A DNA stretch of 64,000 nucleotides, taken from NCBI GenBank assembly GCA_031841125.1, contig JAJSSI010000016.1:124001-188000 (forward strand). Direction: 5' to 3'. Under the pieces are notes generated by a model. It had not been told where the DNA came from, made no database searches, and saw nothing but the letters and a program-made list of their open reading frames with translations. Each line of letters opens with the position of its first letter. The first letter of the stretch is position 1. This document shows, piece by piece, positions 34,177 through 45,441 of the stretch. A program made the position numbers and the translations under genes. Origin of the DNA: Acanthococcus lagerstroemiae. Taxonomy: Eukaryota; Arthropoda; Insecta; Hemiptera; Eriococcidae.

Positions 34177-35229
34177 TGTATTTTTATCTACAGTTGTTCA
34201 AAGTTGGGAAGTCGTATGTCCTCTTTGAAATGACAAACTTTTCTTTTGTTTTATCGTATAGAACTCGTCATAATGTTGCCGGATGAAATAGGCACCATGT
34301 GAATATTTATTTTTTATTGAAAGAGGATCGAAATATAGACGTAACCGCAAACTCTAAGATGAAGGAAGATGTAAGAGAGTGATAAACGAACGAGAGTAGC
34401 GTACAAGTACATCGCGGATACGAAAAGCGAATAATACGTACAAAAAACAAGAATAATGTAGGTAAGAATATTACGTACAACAAAAGAATAATAATAATAT
34501 GAACAGCTAACAGAAAGGGGAAAAAATAATAAAAACAAGTCGCCATTTTGAAGTAGAGAGTACCAAGTATTGTGAATCCTAGGTAATATAACGTTCACAC
34601 AGTTCTCTCAACCAGGCAATATCATCCTGATTTTTGAAGAAGAGACAAACAGAAAAAAGGATAATATTGTAGAAGTTGCAGAAAACACAACTGGGAAATA
34701 ATTATCAAATTTTGACCTGTAGCTCATTAGCAGAATATGGAATGGAGGGGTGAGGGGGAACATTTCGTTGAGTGCCTACATATAGCGGCTTAGCTTCTAA
34801 ATCCGCAGCTGGTTACAAAGAGTGTAAGCAAAAAGTGGAGTAAACAAGACATTAAAAAAGAAAACGTGAAGTGACCACCCACTTATCAGTGTCATTCGCA
34901 GCCGATGCTGTCAGTGCGGGAAGGGTAGAGGGAGGAAAACTGCAAGCGTTTTCAGGCAGGGGAAGATCACGGATGTGGATCGCAGGGAATCGTTGGATGG
35001 ATGGAGAGGGAAGATTGGAAAGGAGTTCGCGGGAATGTGAAGAGGAGAGGACATACTATTGCCTGCGGAACTCCGTGCGGTTAAATTTTGACATGTAATC
35101 GCGTGTTTCCACGCCACAGAGGGGGCCCACAATATTTCCTCCTCCCCCCACTCCGCGGTCCTCCTAACTTTGTTTTCAATTGGAACTCTTGGAATTGTTT
35201 TACATTGAACTTCTTCACACTATCCCTAT
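34177..35229. other. no gene seen
   Basis: AT-rich at 34290-34700, mixed later. Frames of 65-95 codons without recognisable motifs. Confidence 0.35.
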
Positions 35230-35900
35230 TGACAAAGACGATGCGATTTTGAAAAAAAAAAAAAACGCACTGCGATATCGCAACTGCTACAGTGGGAAAA
35301 AAATCGCATCGCGATTGAGGCATCACAGGTGGCAATGCGAGTCGCAGTGCTTTAGTGGCTTCGTCAGTCGCATGGTACTTTAACAGAAAGTGGCATGCGA
35401 TCAGTGCATGCGATTACGCCTGCGGCTGTCGTAGCCGCAGAGGCATGCGTCAGTAGCTACAACAGGCGCATTGAAAATCGCATCGTGAATCGCCTTCGAT
35501 ACCACTATAGTTGAAAGTCGCATCAAAACTCGCATGCGACTTCGCCTGCCACTGTCGCGTCGAAAGTCGCACCCAATGCAATTTGTGATGCGATTTTCGA
35601 TGCGACTTTCAGCTATAGTGGTATTGGAGGCGATTCACAATGCGATTTACAATGCGATTCTTGATGCGACTGTCGTAGCTACTGACGCATACGTCTGTGG
35701 CTACCACAGGCGCAAACGTTATCGCATGCGATTTAGGGTACAACTATCGGCCGTAGTCGCACCCGGTGCGCCTTTTGATGCGATTTTGGATGAGACTTTT
35801 AGCTAGAGTGGCATCGAATGCGATGCGTTTGCGAATGCAATTTCTGATGCGACAATTACATCGTGAATCGCATTCGATGCGTTTGGGGATGCGATTTTGG
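35230..35900. repeat. block saturated with TGCGATT/AATCGCA motif
   Basis: Dozens of forms of atgcgattt and aaatcgcat on both strands, with gtcgtagc and gtagctac words between, fill about 670 bp. The pattern equals the architecture of the hAT MITEs in this window, but no terminal CA-type ends or target duplication were found. Similar words fill 42147-42590 and 43280-43745. Non-coding. Confidence 0.65.
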
Positions 35901-36701
35901 CTGCTATATTTATAGCCAAAATCTGGGAGGGTGCAACTGTGGCCAATATATGGTGTTAGCCTAAGTCGTGCGAGGATTACTGTGCAGTAAAAAAATAGAT
36001 GTAATATAATAAATTATATGAGATTAGTATGGTTGTATTAAAAAATACATTTGTATGCAACAATTAGGGATATGTCTGCGTTTACACTATGCATGAAAAG
36101 CAGTCATATAGTATGACACAACCCCATAATTTTGAATGTGATGCCACAGCTCTTAGCCTATCAAAGCCCAAAGGCTTCGATAGTTGACAGGGTTGCCCAC
36201 AAGGAGGGAGCTGTGTTTTGCATCAATGAAATTATGCTATTAACAGTTTAAATGACATTTTTGTTTTTTTTGGTTCAACAGAGTGGCCACCACTTTTTTC
36301 TTAGAACAAAATTTTCTGACCTTTTCCCCACTTTTTTCCGACTAATTCCACAGAATTTTTATAAGTCATGATAAAATGACCAAACTGGAAAATAAGTACA
36401 AGTACCTACTATAGTGTGCTGTATAGTTGAAGTCAATAAGCAAGACAAAAGTAAAAACAATATTTATTTTATTATATTTTTTTTTTTTGGGGGGGGGATA
36501 TAAAAAATTGGGACGCTTACAAGGCTTATACATACAACGAGTGTGTAGATCAATTTTGATTTATAAGATTCAAATTTTTGACAGTGAAAATTCAACGACA
36601 TAAAGCAAAAGAAGAAATTAAAAATATATAATAGTAGAGTATTTCTTCTCAATAATTTTCGATTGCTGAAAGTTCATCAAAACTTGACTTCCACCCTGAT
36701 A
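35901..36701. other. no gene seen
   Basis: AT-rich; a T11/G10 composite tract lies near 36477-36498. No coding motif. Confidence 0.4.
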
Positions 36702-37244
36702 CTATTCTCTCAAATTCTTAATTTCTGTACCCAACTCTTCGATCTGGTGACGAGCTGCTTCTAATACTAATCTTTTCTTCTTCTCCTCAATTTCCTTCAA
36801 TTTTTCTGCGGCTTCTCGTTTTTTGGCTTTTGCTTTCGATTTTCCATCTTGTCCTACTCTTTTCTTGTCTATAGCCTCCTTGTACAGACTATGTGCCTTC
36901 CTTACAGCGTGAGTAATACTCTTATTCATAACAACCTTCACTACTTTTCCGCCATGGTACATGAGCGTGTCATACACTAACCTCTGGCCAACAAATTACT
37001 CATTTCAGAGGTTTTTTACTAAGATTTCTCTATTTATAGAAGAATGTTTCTCAACGAATGCATTTCCATACGAGAGAATCGGTACCATCTTTAGGAAATT
37101 GATTGGAGCAAATTTATCACCTTCATGAGGAATTAATTCGAACCATAAATTATCCAGCCTATGCTCAGGATTAGGTATTGACATTTTTCTCACTGTTTCA
37201 TCAAAAAATGGTCTTTTCCAAACTTTGATCAAATTGTTCTTCAC
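36702..37244 (-). pseudogene. hAT-like protein C-terminus with coiled coil
   Basis: One frame runs through the whole stretch with two stops (TGA and TAG/TAA at about 36990-37005). It contains FFDETVRKMSIPNPEHRLDN, MVPILSYGNAFVEKHSSINR and QRLVYDTLMYHGGKVVKVV, followed by a Lys/Glu-rich heptad region (about 36702-36870) likely to be a coiled coil. The 'LSxGNAxVExxFSxN' pattern resembles the hAT dimerisation end (ASxxSERxFS) found in a group of insect transposon proteins. The exact family is uncertain. Confidence 0.5.
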
Positions 37245-37424
37245 TTAGTCAGCTTGAATTGTATGTCGGCCGTCAGCCTACTAGGCAATCAATACAAGAG
37301 ACAGACCTACATACTCTAATCCAGTCCCACCAAACTCACCCGCCTCTTTGGTAACATATTACTTCTATCTCAGCTTCATATTCATAATACTCATTGCTCG
37401 TTGTGAACATATAAGGTTGAAAGT

Positions 37425-37785
37425 AGTTAAGCCCTGAAATCGGAATGGGGGGGGGGGTATTTTTTCCAGGCCGGCAGCTTGGTTAGTCACCACGCTCTTT
37501 TAGGGGGCAGCGGAATTCAAAATCAACACAAGTTTTGCAATGTTCGAGCACAATTCATCTACCAAGTTTCAAACCGTCACCCACTTTTGGGGGGGGGGGG
37601 GCATACATTTCCTAAGTCCCACCCTTTTAGGGGGTAGCACAATTCGAACACAATTCATTTACACAGTTTCAGCCCTCAAATTGTATTTCGGGTGGCAGCA
37701 TTTCCCCGACCCTCTATGGTGATTCACCCCTTTGGGGAGCAGCACAATTCAAAACAGTATCAGCACAACTTGTTCTAGTTTCTTC
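37425..37785. repeat. tandem repeat, about three units of 115-120 bp
   Basis: Units share ccacccttttagggggyagc, agcacaattc(a)aa, acacaattcatctaccaagt and a G9-G12 tract. Non-coding. The right edge touches the target duplication of the hAT element at 37795. Confidence 0.7.
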
Positions 37786-37889
37786 GGTGTGCGGTATCGA
37801 CATAGTGATGTTAAAGTATCGATACTTCTTATATCTACCTTTTCATTTTTTTTTTCAACTTACATTGTTAAATTCAAGTAATTAAATAT

Positions 37890-40800
37890 TGAAATAAAAA
37901 ACTACAAGCACTCAGAGTCAGAACACGAACTTTTAATTGACCGAATTGACGAAAAGTTGCAAAATTGAACATTTTAGTGTTTTTTTTCGTTAAGAATGCC
38001 GTATTTCTATTTATAAACAGGATTTTTTCCAAGTGTTCGGACGACAGGTTCGCTCTTCGGGAGGTACAGGTGTATCCGCTAGCAGAAAATACGCGTTCTG
38101 ACGCCGTGCTCGAAGCCGGGATACTAAGCAAACGAAATGCCAAGTTTGCTAGATCTGGCATTGAAGCATAATTTTTCCAAAAATTCAGCGGGTTGTCTGA
38201 TACGACAGGACTTCCGTTGTACGAATTCAGGAGCACAACTACCTCTGATCGGGCGTTGTTTCTTACTGGAGCTGGAGATGAGCTTTGCTTAGAATTTTGT
38301 TTATTGTTTCCACATCCGAACAGACGATTCAACAATCCTGTATACAAAGTAATGAAAATAAACAATCGTTTTGTTTAAAAAGTTGGACGGGGTTAGACTT
38401 TAAACTTTTTGAAACATCACCTTTTGGAGCTTTTGAAGCGGATGATGGAGGTACAACGCTCGAACTCGGTTGTTCACTTGCACTTGGCGCTGATGCTGTT
38501 ATTTCTTGGGTTTTCAATTTTGTCAAGCAATTTTTTATCTGAGAAAGGCTATTTGTGGCATTCCTCATTTAACGGAATCTTGTTTCCTTAAATCTCGGAT
38601 CTAAGATTGTTGTCCAACTGAAATGAATATTATTGTTGATAAATAGGTACATATTGCATTTTAAAAATCTATTATATGGAAATCATACCTGCAAAAGTCA
38701 ATTTCTTCATTAGGCGCGAGATATTTTTTAGTGAGTGACAAAAGTTGTTCACGTAACTGTGTTCCTTGGACAGTTTTTACTTCGATTTCGTCGATTTCTT
38801 CGAATAGACTTGTTATACAGGGTGTAATCAACGAAATTGTAGGGTAGTTTTCACCGCTCAATGGTTCGTTGAGATCGGCGAACGGCTTCAGTAAAGCTAA
38901 TACATCGGGGATGATATTTATTTCTTCAGGAGTTAATAAAGTCAATTTGTGTGTCGCTTGGTTCAAAACTATGGTTACTTCATCTAAACAATCATGGAAC
39001 CTTTCAAGCATAAAGTAAGTTGAGTTCCATCTTGTTTTGACTGATTAGATCAAACTGTTGTAAGGTTTCTTGCTAGCATTCAAGGCGATCCTCAATTTAT
39101 TCATCTGTTGATTGCTTTGATTGAAGAACTGGACAATCCTCTTGACGTTGATCAGAAGTTTTAGAACAGTGGTACCTGATTTTCGAAGTTCGTCTTGCCT
39201 GAAATGAAAATAAATTGATTGTTTAAATATTATTTGCTTTAATATTTGCTTCAAATGGTTGGTAGAAGTAGAGATCTGCTCAGACTGTTCGGTAAAAAAA
39301 TTATGATGCTGTTGAATTTTAGTCATGAAGCAAAGCAACCCTCTATTAGTATTACGATATTACATAGCTCATTCAAATAAAATATAATAAAGGTATCTAA
39401 AACTAACTCGATAGATTCATCCAATTCTTCTAAATCATCGAATACATCCTGGATAGTACCACCGTCTTTGTCGATCTCAAGTTGAATCAGGTCCTTCGAA
39501 TTTGAAACGGGGGCGATTCCTTTGTTCACTGTTGTCTGAACTCGATGTAAAAAGTATGGAATATGACGAAGATTCAAAATTTTCGCAGTTTTAAGCATAT
39601 TAGACGTTGAGTCGGTGACGCAACATGTAAATTTCAGCTGCGGATATTTATCAATAACTTCTGACTTCAAAATTGCAGGTAAATCATCCGATGTTATGAC
39701 TCTCCGAAGCCTTTAAAAAACCTAGAAGACACGTTTTTAACTCATTTTCACGTTTATAATGTCCAGTTACAGCCATATAATTTCTTTTTCCATTCGAGGT
39801 CCAAATATCAAAAGTTATAGACATGTACTTACCTGAAAAAATATAACGAAGATAAACGAATTTAATTTGAAATATATCATTTCTATTTCGATTTTTGATT
39901 ACTTTGCCTTACATCACATGTTGCATTTCTTCCAACGAAATTTGATAAACATAGATCGTAAGCTTCTGGTAGCAACTTATCAGTTACTGTTTGACGGCAA
40001 GGTACATCGTATCTCGGATCTAGACCATGGGAGTATCGGAGAAATCCCTTATCTTCCATTATCGAAAGTGGCTGAAAATCTGTGCAAATCATCTCTATCA
40101 ATAGGTTATCCAAATACTGTTTTCTCGGACTCGTTCTGGGGTACGGAGTTTTTTTCGGTCGAAGTCGTAATGTTTTCTTGAAAGATAACTGTTTGAATTT
40201 TGTCTTTGATTGACCTTCCACATCCCCATTATTCTTAGTAGGACCAGTCTAAAAATTTTATAAACATTTGATTTAAAATTAGCATGAAAATTGAAATAGT
40301 TTGAAATCGAATTTGGATAATCAATAATTGTTCACTCACTTTTGATACGCCAGGATCTGTCATTTCAGCATCAGTAGTGGTTGAATCCGTCTCATTCTCA
40401 TCTTCACATTCAGCTTTCGCGAATTCGAGCGGATGAGTAGTTTTCAAGTGTTTATGGCAATTTGAGGTAGTTTTGGTTACATCTTTTCTTACACGACAGA
40501 GTTTACAAACAGCATACTTATGATTTGTCATTGGATTGTACTCTCTTTCACACAACTTCCAAATTGACGATTCGTTACCGGGTTTTTTAACAGAGGGTCT
40601 GAAATTAGGTGTATTTTGTGTTTAAAAATTTCAAAATTAACGATTTAAGACAAAACTTTGATACTCATCTCATTCAAGTTACCTGATATCATTTTTAAGA
40701 GGCTGACGCCGATGCTGAGTCTGAGTTGGTGCATTTTGAGGAGTAGTTATTGCTTGTGAAGCTTGTGCTTGCGTTACATCAGAATTAGATGAACTCTGAG

Positions 40801-41049
40801 AAAGAATAATCGAATCTGGAACACCAGGATCGTCCACTTCTTCTGATTAAGTGATAATTAAGAAAATTATATTACACATAGGTACTTTCAAAATTTCATT
40901 AGGTAAATATAAATGATTTATTACGAACCTGCGAGACGTTGAAGTTGATCGTTGGACCAAAAATCAGTAATCCTAGTACCACGGACCTTTCTTTTTTGTT
41001 TCAACTGCCCGGGGGACTCTGACTGGGTTTGCAACTTGGAGTTGGACAT
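37890..41049 (-). pseudogene. hAT transposase with BED finger, multi-exon, inactivated
   Basis: ATG at 41049. Exon 1 41049-40929, exon 2 40842-40683, exon 3 from 40598, exon 4 after TCA AAA|GTGAGT; the first joins are exactly in phase. Exon 3 carries the BED finger (IWKLCEREYN, VCKLCRVRKD, SNCHKHLKTTH). Exon 4 has MICTDFQPLSIMEDKGF and SHGLDPRYDVPCR. Then ITFDIWTSNG (first catalytic Asp), CVTDSTSNM (second), SVKTRWNSTYFMLERF, and the dimerisation end NPLNFWKNY, LSIPASSTASERVFS. Breaks: a one-base shift at about 39690 (IG-stop-F, where DDLPAIL is expected in the neighbouring frame), and TAA at about 39044 just before SVKTRWNS. Length and order match ZBED-type hAT transposases. It joins element ends with 8-bp target cuts in the family. 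Confidence 0.85.
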
Positions 41050-41335
41050 TTTCAACAATGATTGTACCAAATTAGCGAAATGAAATTTGAAATTTCAGAA
41101 AGCACCAAAACGACGGCCATTCAACACAAATTTCAAGTTAAATAGATATTTAATCAATCACTTATTCACTTTCACTCAATCTGTACATGGCAAATGGCAA
41201 AGCAAAGGCATGGCAAAAAGAGCGCAAGATGAGATTAGAATTAGATTACTTTTTTATTTTTATTTTGAATTCGAATTTATTGGTACTCGATATTTGGCTT
41301 GTGACTTCCCATCGTAATTACTCAATTTTCCATCG

Positions 41336-41710
41336 TAATAGACCAGTTTTGTGTGACGTCACACCAGTGAGTTACTGTTAGCAAAAGTACCCGTATTTTT
41401 TCGTGCGGACGTATTGACTCCCATAAGAAAAACACGGAGTAAAGATCATTATGTTACTACCTGAGAATAAGAAATTTGTTGAAAAGCAGAGGTATATATT
41501 TTTAATCCAGAAGGTTCTTACCTTTTGCTAATAAATTTCTGATTTCTAACAAATTTCTTATTCTCAGATACAGATAGTAACGTGATGATCTTTGCTCCGT
41601 GTGTTTTTCTTATGGGAGTCAATACATTCGCACGAAAAAAGATGGGTACTTCTAACCGTAACCAAGAGCAGTAACACACTGTGTGACGTCATCACAAAAC
41701 TGGTCTATTA
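41336..41710. mobile_element. foldback MITE inside the hAT 5' region
   Basis: taatagaccagttttgtg on the left is inverted as cacaaaactggtctatta on the right. Pairing continues through tgacgtcac, ttgactcccataagaaaaac and gagaataagaaatttgtt, so nearly the whole element folds into one hairpin with arms of about 170 bp. A TA on each side would suit a Tc1/mariner-type target. It lies between the hAT left/right end and its start codon and so postdates the hAT insertion or was carried with it. Confidence 0.75.
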
Positions 41711-41853
41711 CTCGTTTCACCACTAAAAGTGCTGCCTTGCCAAGTATCGATATGGTATTTGATACTTTAAAAAAGGTATCAATACCGTCGATACCAAAAA
41801 GTATCGATACGGTATCGAATAGTATCGATACTATTAACATCACTATATCGACA

Positions 41854-42146
41854 TACATAGTTTTCAGCAACGCTCTTTTTTGTTGCACACGAAATTAGTT
41901 TCATGCAACGTTTTTCTTTTCAGTTTCTTTGGTGTGCGCCCTGCCTAACATTACAGACAACATTTAAAAAAAAAATCCTATTCCTCCCCCTTTTAATTCA
42001 TAATTATTAACCCCAATGAGCAAACACTAATTCTTTATTTATATTTCATCACTATTATAAGCAAACAATTTTTTTTTTTTACAACAAATTGCACTAGTAC
42101 TATTTTTTTCCACCTTGTAATTCGTAATTGTTCACCCCCAGCTGAA
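41854..42146. other. no gene seen
   Basis: AT-rich with a T12 tract near 42069. No coding. Confidence 0.4.
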
Positions 42147-42590
42147 GTGGTAGCCACAATTGCCTCATTAGTGGTAGTGGATGCAATTTTGAACGCGATT
42201 CGGAAGTAAATCGCCTCGTTGATAGTATCGAGTACGATTTAATGCCGAATCGCATTTAAAAACGCATCCACTACGACTTTCCAGTATTAGTCGCCATGAC
42301 AGTCGCACTGGAGGCCTCTTTGAATGCGATTCGGCATTATAATCGTACTCGATACTACTAACGATGTGACTTAATACCGAGTCGCATCCGGAGTGGCCAC
42401 CAGTACGACTGTTGAGGCGACTAATACTCAAAAGTCGCAGTGGAGGCTATACTCGCGATGTGATTTGGCATTCAATCGCCTCGTAAGAAGCATCGAGTGT
42501 GACTCACAAGGCGACTGAATCCCATATCGCATCGCGAGTAGTCTCCACACGCTGAATGCGGATTCTAGAACCGATTCTGGTAGCTACCAC
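42147..42590. mobile_element. MITE-like block, GTGGTAGCYAC ends
   Basis: gtggtagccac (42147-42157) and the inverted gtagctaccac (42580-42590) are imperfect terminal repeats. The interior is saturated with cgattcgg, aatcgcat and gtcgca words on both strands. No target duplication could be seen. Related in style to 35230-35900. Confidence 0.5.
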
Positions 42591-42805
42591 AAACGAACAC
42601 ACGAATTTCCGCACCATTTTTCATTTAAAACGAATGAATTAATCGTTGCACATTTTCACATTGATCAATAGTATTAGGTAATTTCGTCTACTAATAACAA
42701 ATACCTGCTATGATATGATCGCCATATTCATAATTTACTAATTTCAGGGCGATTGTAAGATTGTAAAGATGAACCAACAATCACCCTGAAATTAGTATGT
42801 GGGAT

Positions 42806-43130
42806 AGAGCACTGCCCGAGTAAGTAAAAAGTAATCGGATAAATAATCGCCGAGTATCACAACCTGACGATGGCGAGTATACTTGGCATCGTTTCAGAAA
42901 GTATCACCGGTTACATTTACCGCATGATTACAAATAATAGTCGTCAGAATGACATTGTGGCATCGTGGCGATTACGCATCGTGAATTGGTACCAGCTTAT
43001 AAAGAAGAAAAAGAAACATGCTACATATTTTTACTTTACCCATTACCACGATACATGCACAAAAATACTTGAGCATTCCAGATTGATAAACCACAACACA
43101 TTTTGTAATCACAGATTTAAATAGTTATTA
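42806..43130. mobile_element. second copy of the CAGAG-CCTGCACGA MITE family
   Basis: agagcactgcccgag and taagtaaaaagtaatcgg follow the minus-strand order of the right end of 26913-27353; later words (gatggcgagta, ttggcatcgtttc, cggttac) also match. The distal end could not be placed exactly. Confidence 0.55.
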
Positions 43131-43279
43131 ATTTTACCACGCCTAGATCTTGAAACACAATACTAGCAATGAAAACAAAATAGATTTATGTAAAATTGCT
43201 ACAATACAATTTTTGCAATAATTTTTTTATGAAGGCATGGTGTTGATAACACAGACACATCTAACTGTTGCATGTGCAT

Positions 43280-43745
43280 ATGGAGAGGGAAGCGTGTCTC
43301 GATGCCTCTGAGGCATCAAGAGTAGCAGTCGATACGATTTTATTTGTCAAGTCGCATTGACTGCCACTCTCGATACCATAGACGTAGCGTCTGTCGATAC
43401 GTCTGATGCATCGATAGTGGCAGTCGATGCGATTTTATTTTTTGAGTCGTATTGACTGCCACTAACAATACCTCAGAGGTATCGACAGACGCAGCGCCTA
43501 TCGTATTGAGAGGCGCAGTTTATGCGATTTTTTTTTGCTTTGTGGCATCGACTGCGACTTTGGATGTTACAGTCGTAGCGCCTGTAGTTGCGACTGTAGC
43601 ATCCAGAGTAGAACTCGATACGATTTTTTTTTAAAATTTTTGAAGAAGGCATCGATAATGGTATCGACTGCTTCCAGTTGCATCGATCGTATCGTAGAAT
43701 CGCACTCGATGCGACTGGTAGCAGTGCGACTCTCAGTTTCTTTTG
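43280..43745. repeat. motif-saturated block (cgatgcgatt / gtcgcattgactgcc)
   Basis: Repeated words tcgatacgattt, gcattgactgccact and gacgtagcg-like forms fill the stretch, with T8 tracts after gcgatttt. Same architecture as the blocks at 35230 and 42147 but a different word set. Ends not defined. Confidence 0.55.
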
Positions 43746-43869
43746 TCACTAGGGATGTCAAAATTTAGTGGCGGTAACTGTCTCCCTTCAGAAACTATTT
43801 GGGAATTGAAAATCTGAAATTTCCAAAACGAGCTCAAAATGCTTTCTATGTACCTATTAAATTGTGTAT

Positions 43870-44215
43870 TAGTTGAAATATTTAGAAAACCGGAATGGAA
43901 AAATATGGGGATACAGATAAATGGTGAAAAACTGAACCATCTCAATTCGCGGACGGTGGTGTACTGATAGACAAGAATACATATAAAGATGCTACAGGAA
44001 ATAGGAGAAAAATTGGCAAAGATAAGTACAGAGGCGGATTCAGAAATGAATACAAGTAAAACAAAACTATTATCCAATATGGAACGGGATTGTAAACCAC
44101 AATACAAGGAACTAAAATGGAAAAAATCTCCGAATTCGACTATTTGGGACAGATACAATCGTTTGAAGACAGAACAAATAGAGAGATACCTAAAAGAATT
44201 AATAAACTCACTTAA
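43870..44215 (+). pseudogene. LINE reverse-transcriptase scrap (RTE-like)
   Basis: Reading across two shifts gives FRKPEWKNMGIQINGEKLNHL, NFADGGVLID (FADG where FADD is expected), LQEIGEKLAKIS, MNTSKTKLLS and SEFDYLGQIQSFEDRTNREI, the usual order around the RT active site in RTE/endonuclease-RT type LINEs. Only about 115 codons remain. Confidence 0.65.
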
Positions 44216-44258
44216 GCCAGCTCAACTTAGCCAACTCACTTTAGCCCACGGTCTAGAT

Positions 44259-44281
44259 GACCCGCGAAGTGGGTCAGCTAG
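44259..44281 (+). mobile_element. Helitron 3' terminus (hairpin + CTAG|T)
   Basis: gacccgcgaagtgggtc (44259-44275) folds into a GC-rich hairpin and is followed by ag and CTAG (44278-44281), then T. This is the canonical 3' end of an autonomous-type Helitron (hairpin, CTRR, insertion at A/T). The LINE scrap ends about 45 bp upstream. No 5' TC end could be assigned. Confidence 0.7.
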
Positions 44282-44429
44282 TATCATATATTAGAATAGG
44301 GAGAATACGAATAAAGCATAACATTTTGGAAGCTGTGAGAGAAATGTATTTATTATTTATACTACTTTCAGTCAGTGATGGGGGTTTTGATTTTTTATCA
44401 TTAGCATCATATTTGAAACCATTAATCCG

Positions 44430-45240
44430 ATCATTGAGTTGGTTCAACGTAAAATATTTTTTCTCTTTTATATACATATAATATGTAAAATTTGACCCAC
44501 ATCATATCAACAAATCCCATCCAGAAAATCGTGCATTGGGTCTCTGCTTGATTGCGAGTTATGTGAAGACCTTCAATTTGGTGGAACACGCAATCTTGTT
44601 TGATGCCACTTTCAGATACATTTTTTTCAAGCAAACCTTCTTTGTAATTTTCCTAATTTCTCAACGGGCATTCATCTTCCAAAAAAATATTGTGTATCTC
44701 TGACTTAGGTACCAAACAGAAGCGACAGAAAAACTGCGCACTGAAAGACTCAACGAGTCCCAGCATCACATGAACACTCAAGTTATCTCCTAACGGAAGA
44801 CAAAATTTAAAATAAATTTTCATTTCTGACAACTATCCCGTCATTCGTAAGAAACTGCAATTCCTCAAGTACTTTCTGGAAAAATAACTGATCAGCAACA
44901 TTCTTTCGATCTAATGAATTGAAGAGCTCCACAATAAAGATATTTTCAAGTTTTCCTTGGTACTCAATTGGTAAACAAGGGATGCTAACATATGTAGCTC
45001 CAGTTTTCCCGTAACCGACGTGTGAACTCATAGGATTGTTTACTTCATAGGTATTTGTCGAAAAATAAAAATAAAGGAAGTGTGGTTTTTTTAAATCACA
45101 TGATATCATGAAATCGCTCCATAAAGTGCCTTGAATGAAATTAGAAACAATAGATACATCCTTATTCAAAGTATCCATAAATGACAATGTGTCACTTAAC
45201 AATTCTGGAATTTAAAAAACATTTGTAATGTTTTTCGCAG
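44430..45240 (-). pseudogene. remnant of an unclassified transposon protein
   Basis: In order on the minus strand: FIQGTLWSDF, FLYFYFSTNTYEVNNPMSSH, GKTGATYVSIPCLPIEYQGKLENIFI and LEELQFLTNDGI, then in other frames LGLVESFSAQFFCRFCLVP, then SGIKQDCVFHQIEGLHITRNQ and HDFLDGICxYD. This order is shared by transposon-like proteins seen repeatedly in insects and cnidarians and vaguely resembles CACTA TNP2 proteins. I cannot give the superfamily. The paired Cys in FCRFCL may bind zinc. Confidence 0.45.
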
Positions 45241-45441
45241 TGGAATAAATACAGCTTTAATGGTGCTAGAACATAGATATGTTAAGGAGTTTCAAAATTA
45301 TGAAAGCATGACATATTCATGATTTTTAATGTTTTTCCCGGTAAGGGAAAAATTTTGTTAATTTTTTGACGGCATTTTCTCCTTAAATTTCCCATCACAG
45401 ATATTTGTATGCTCACTATACCTCATTAATAAGTTATACAG

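Larger units (their letters stand above)
37795..41853 (-). mobile_element. complete hAT element with 8-bp TSD
   Basis: The element 37803-41845 (4043 bp) has ends TAGTGATGTTAAAGTATCG and, inverted, TAGTGATGTTAATAGTATCG, with GTATCGATAC palindromes just inside. It is flanked by tatcgaca at 37795-37802 and 41846-41853, an exact 8-bp duplication. It holds a multi-exon BED-finger transposase on the minus strand and, upstream of its start codon, a nested foldback MITE (41336-41708). Structure is complete; coding is broken. Confidence 0.92.
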
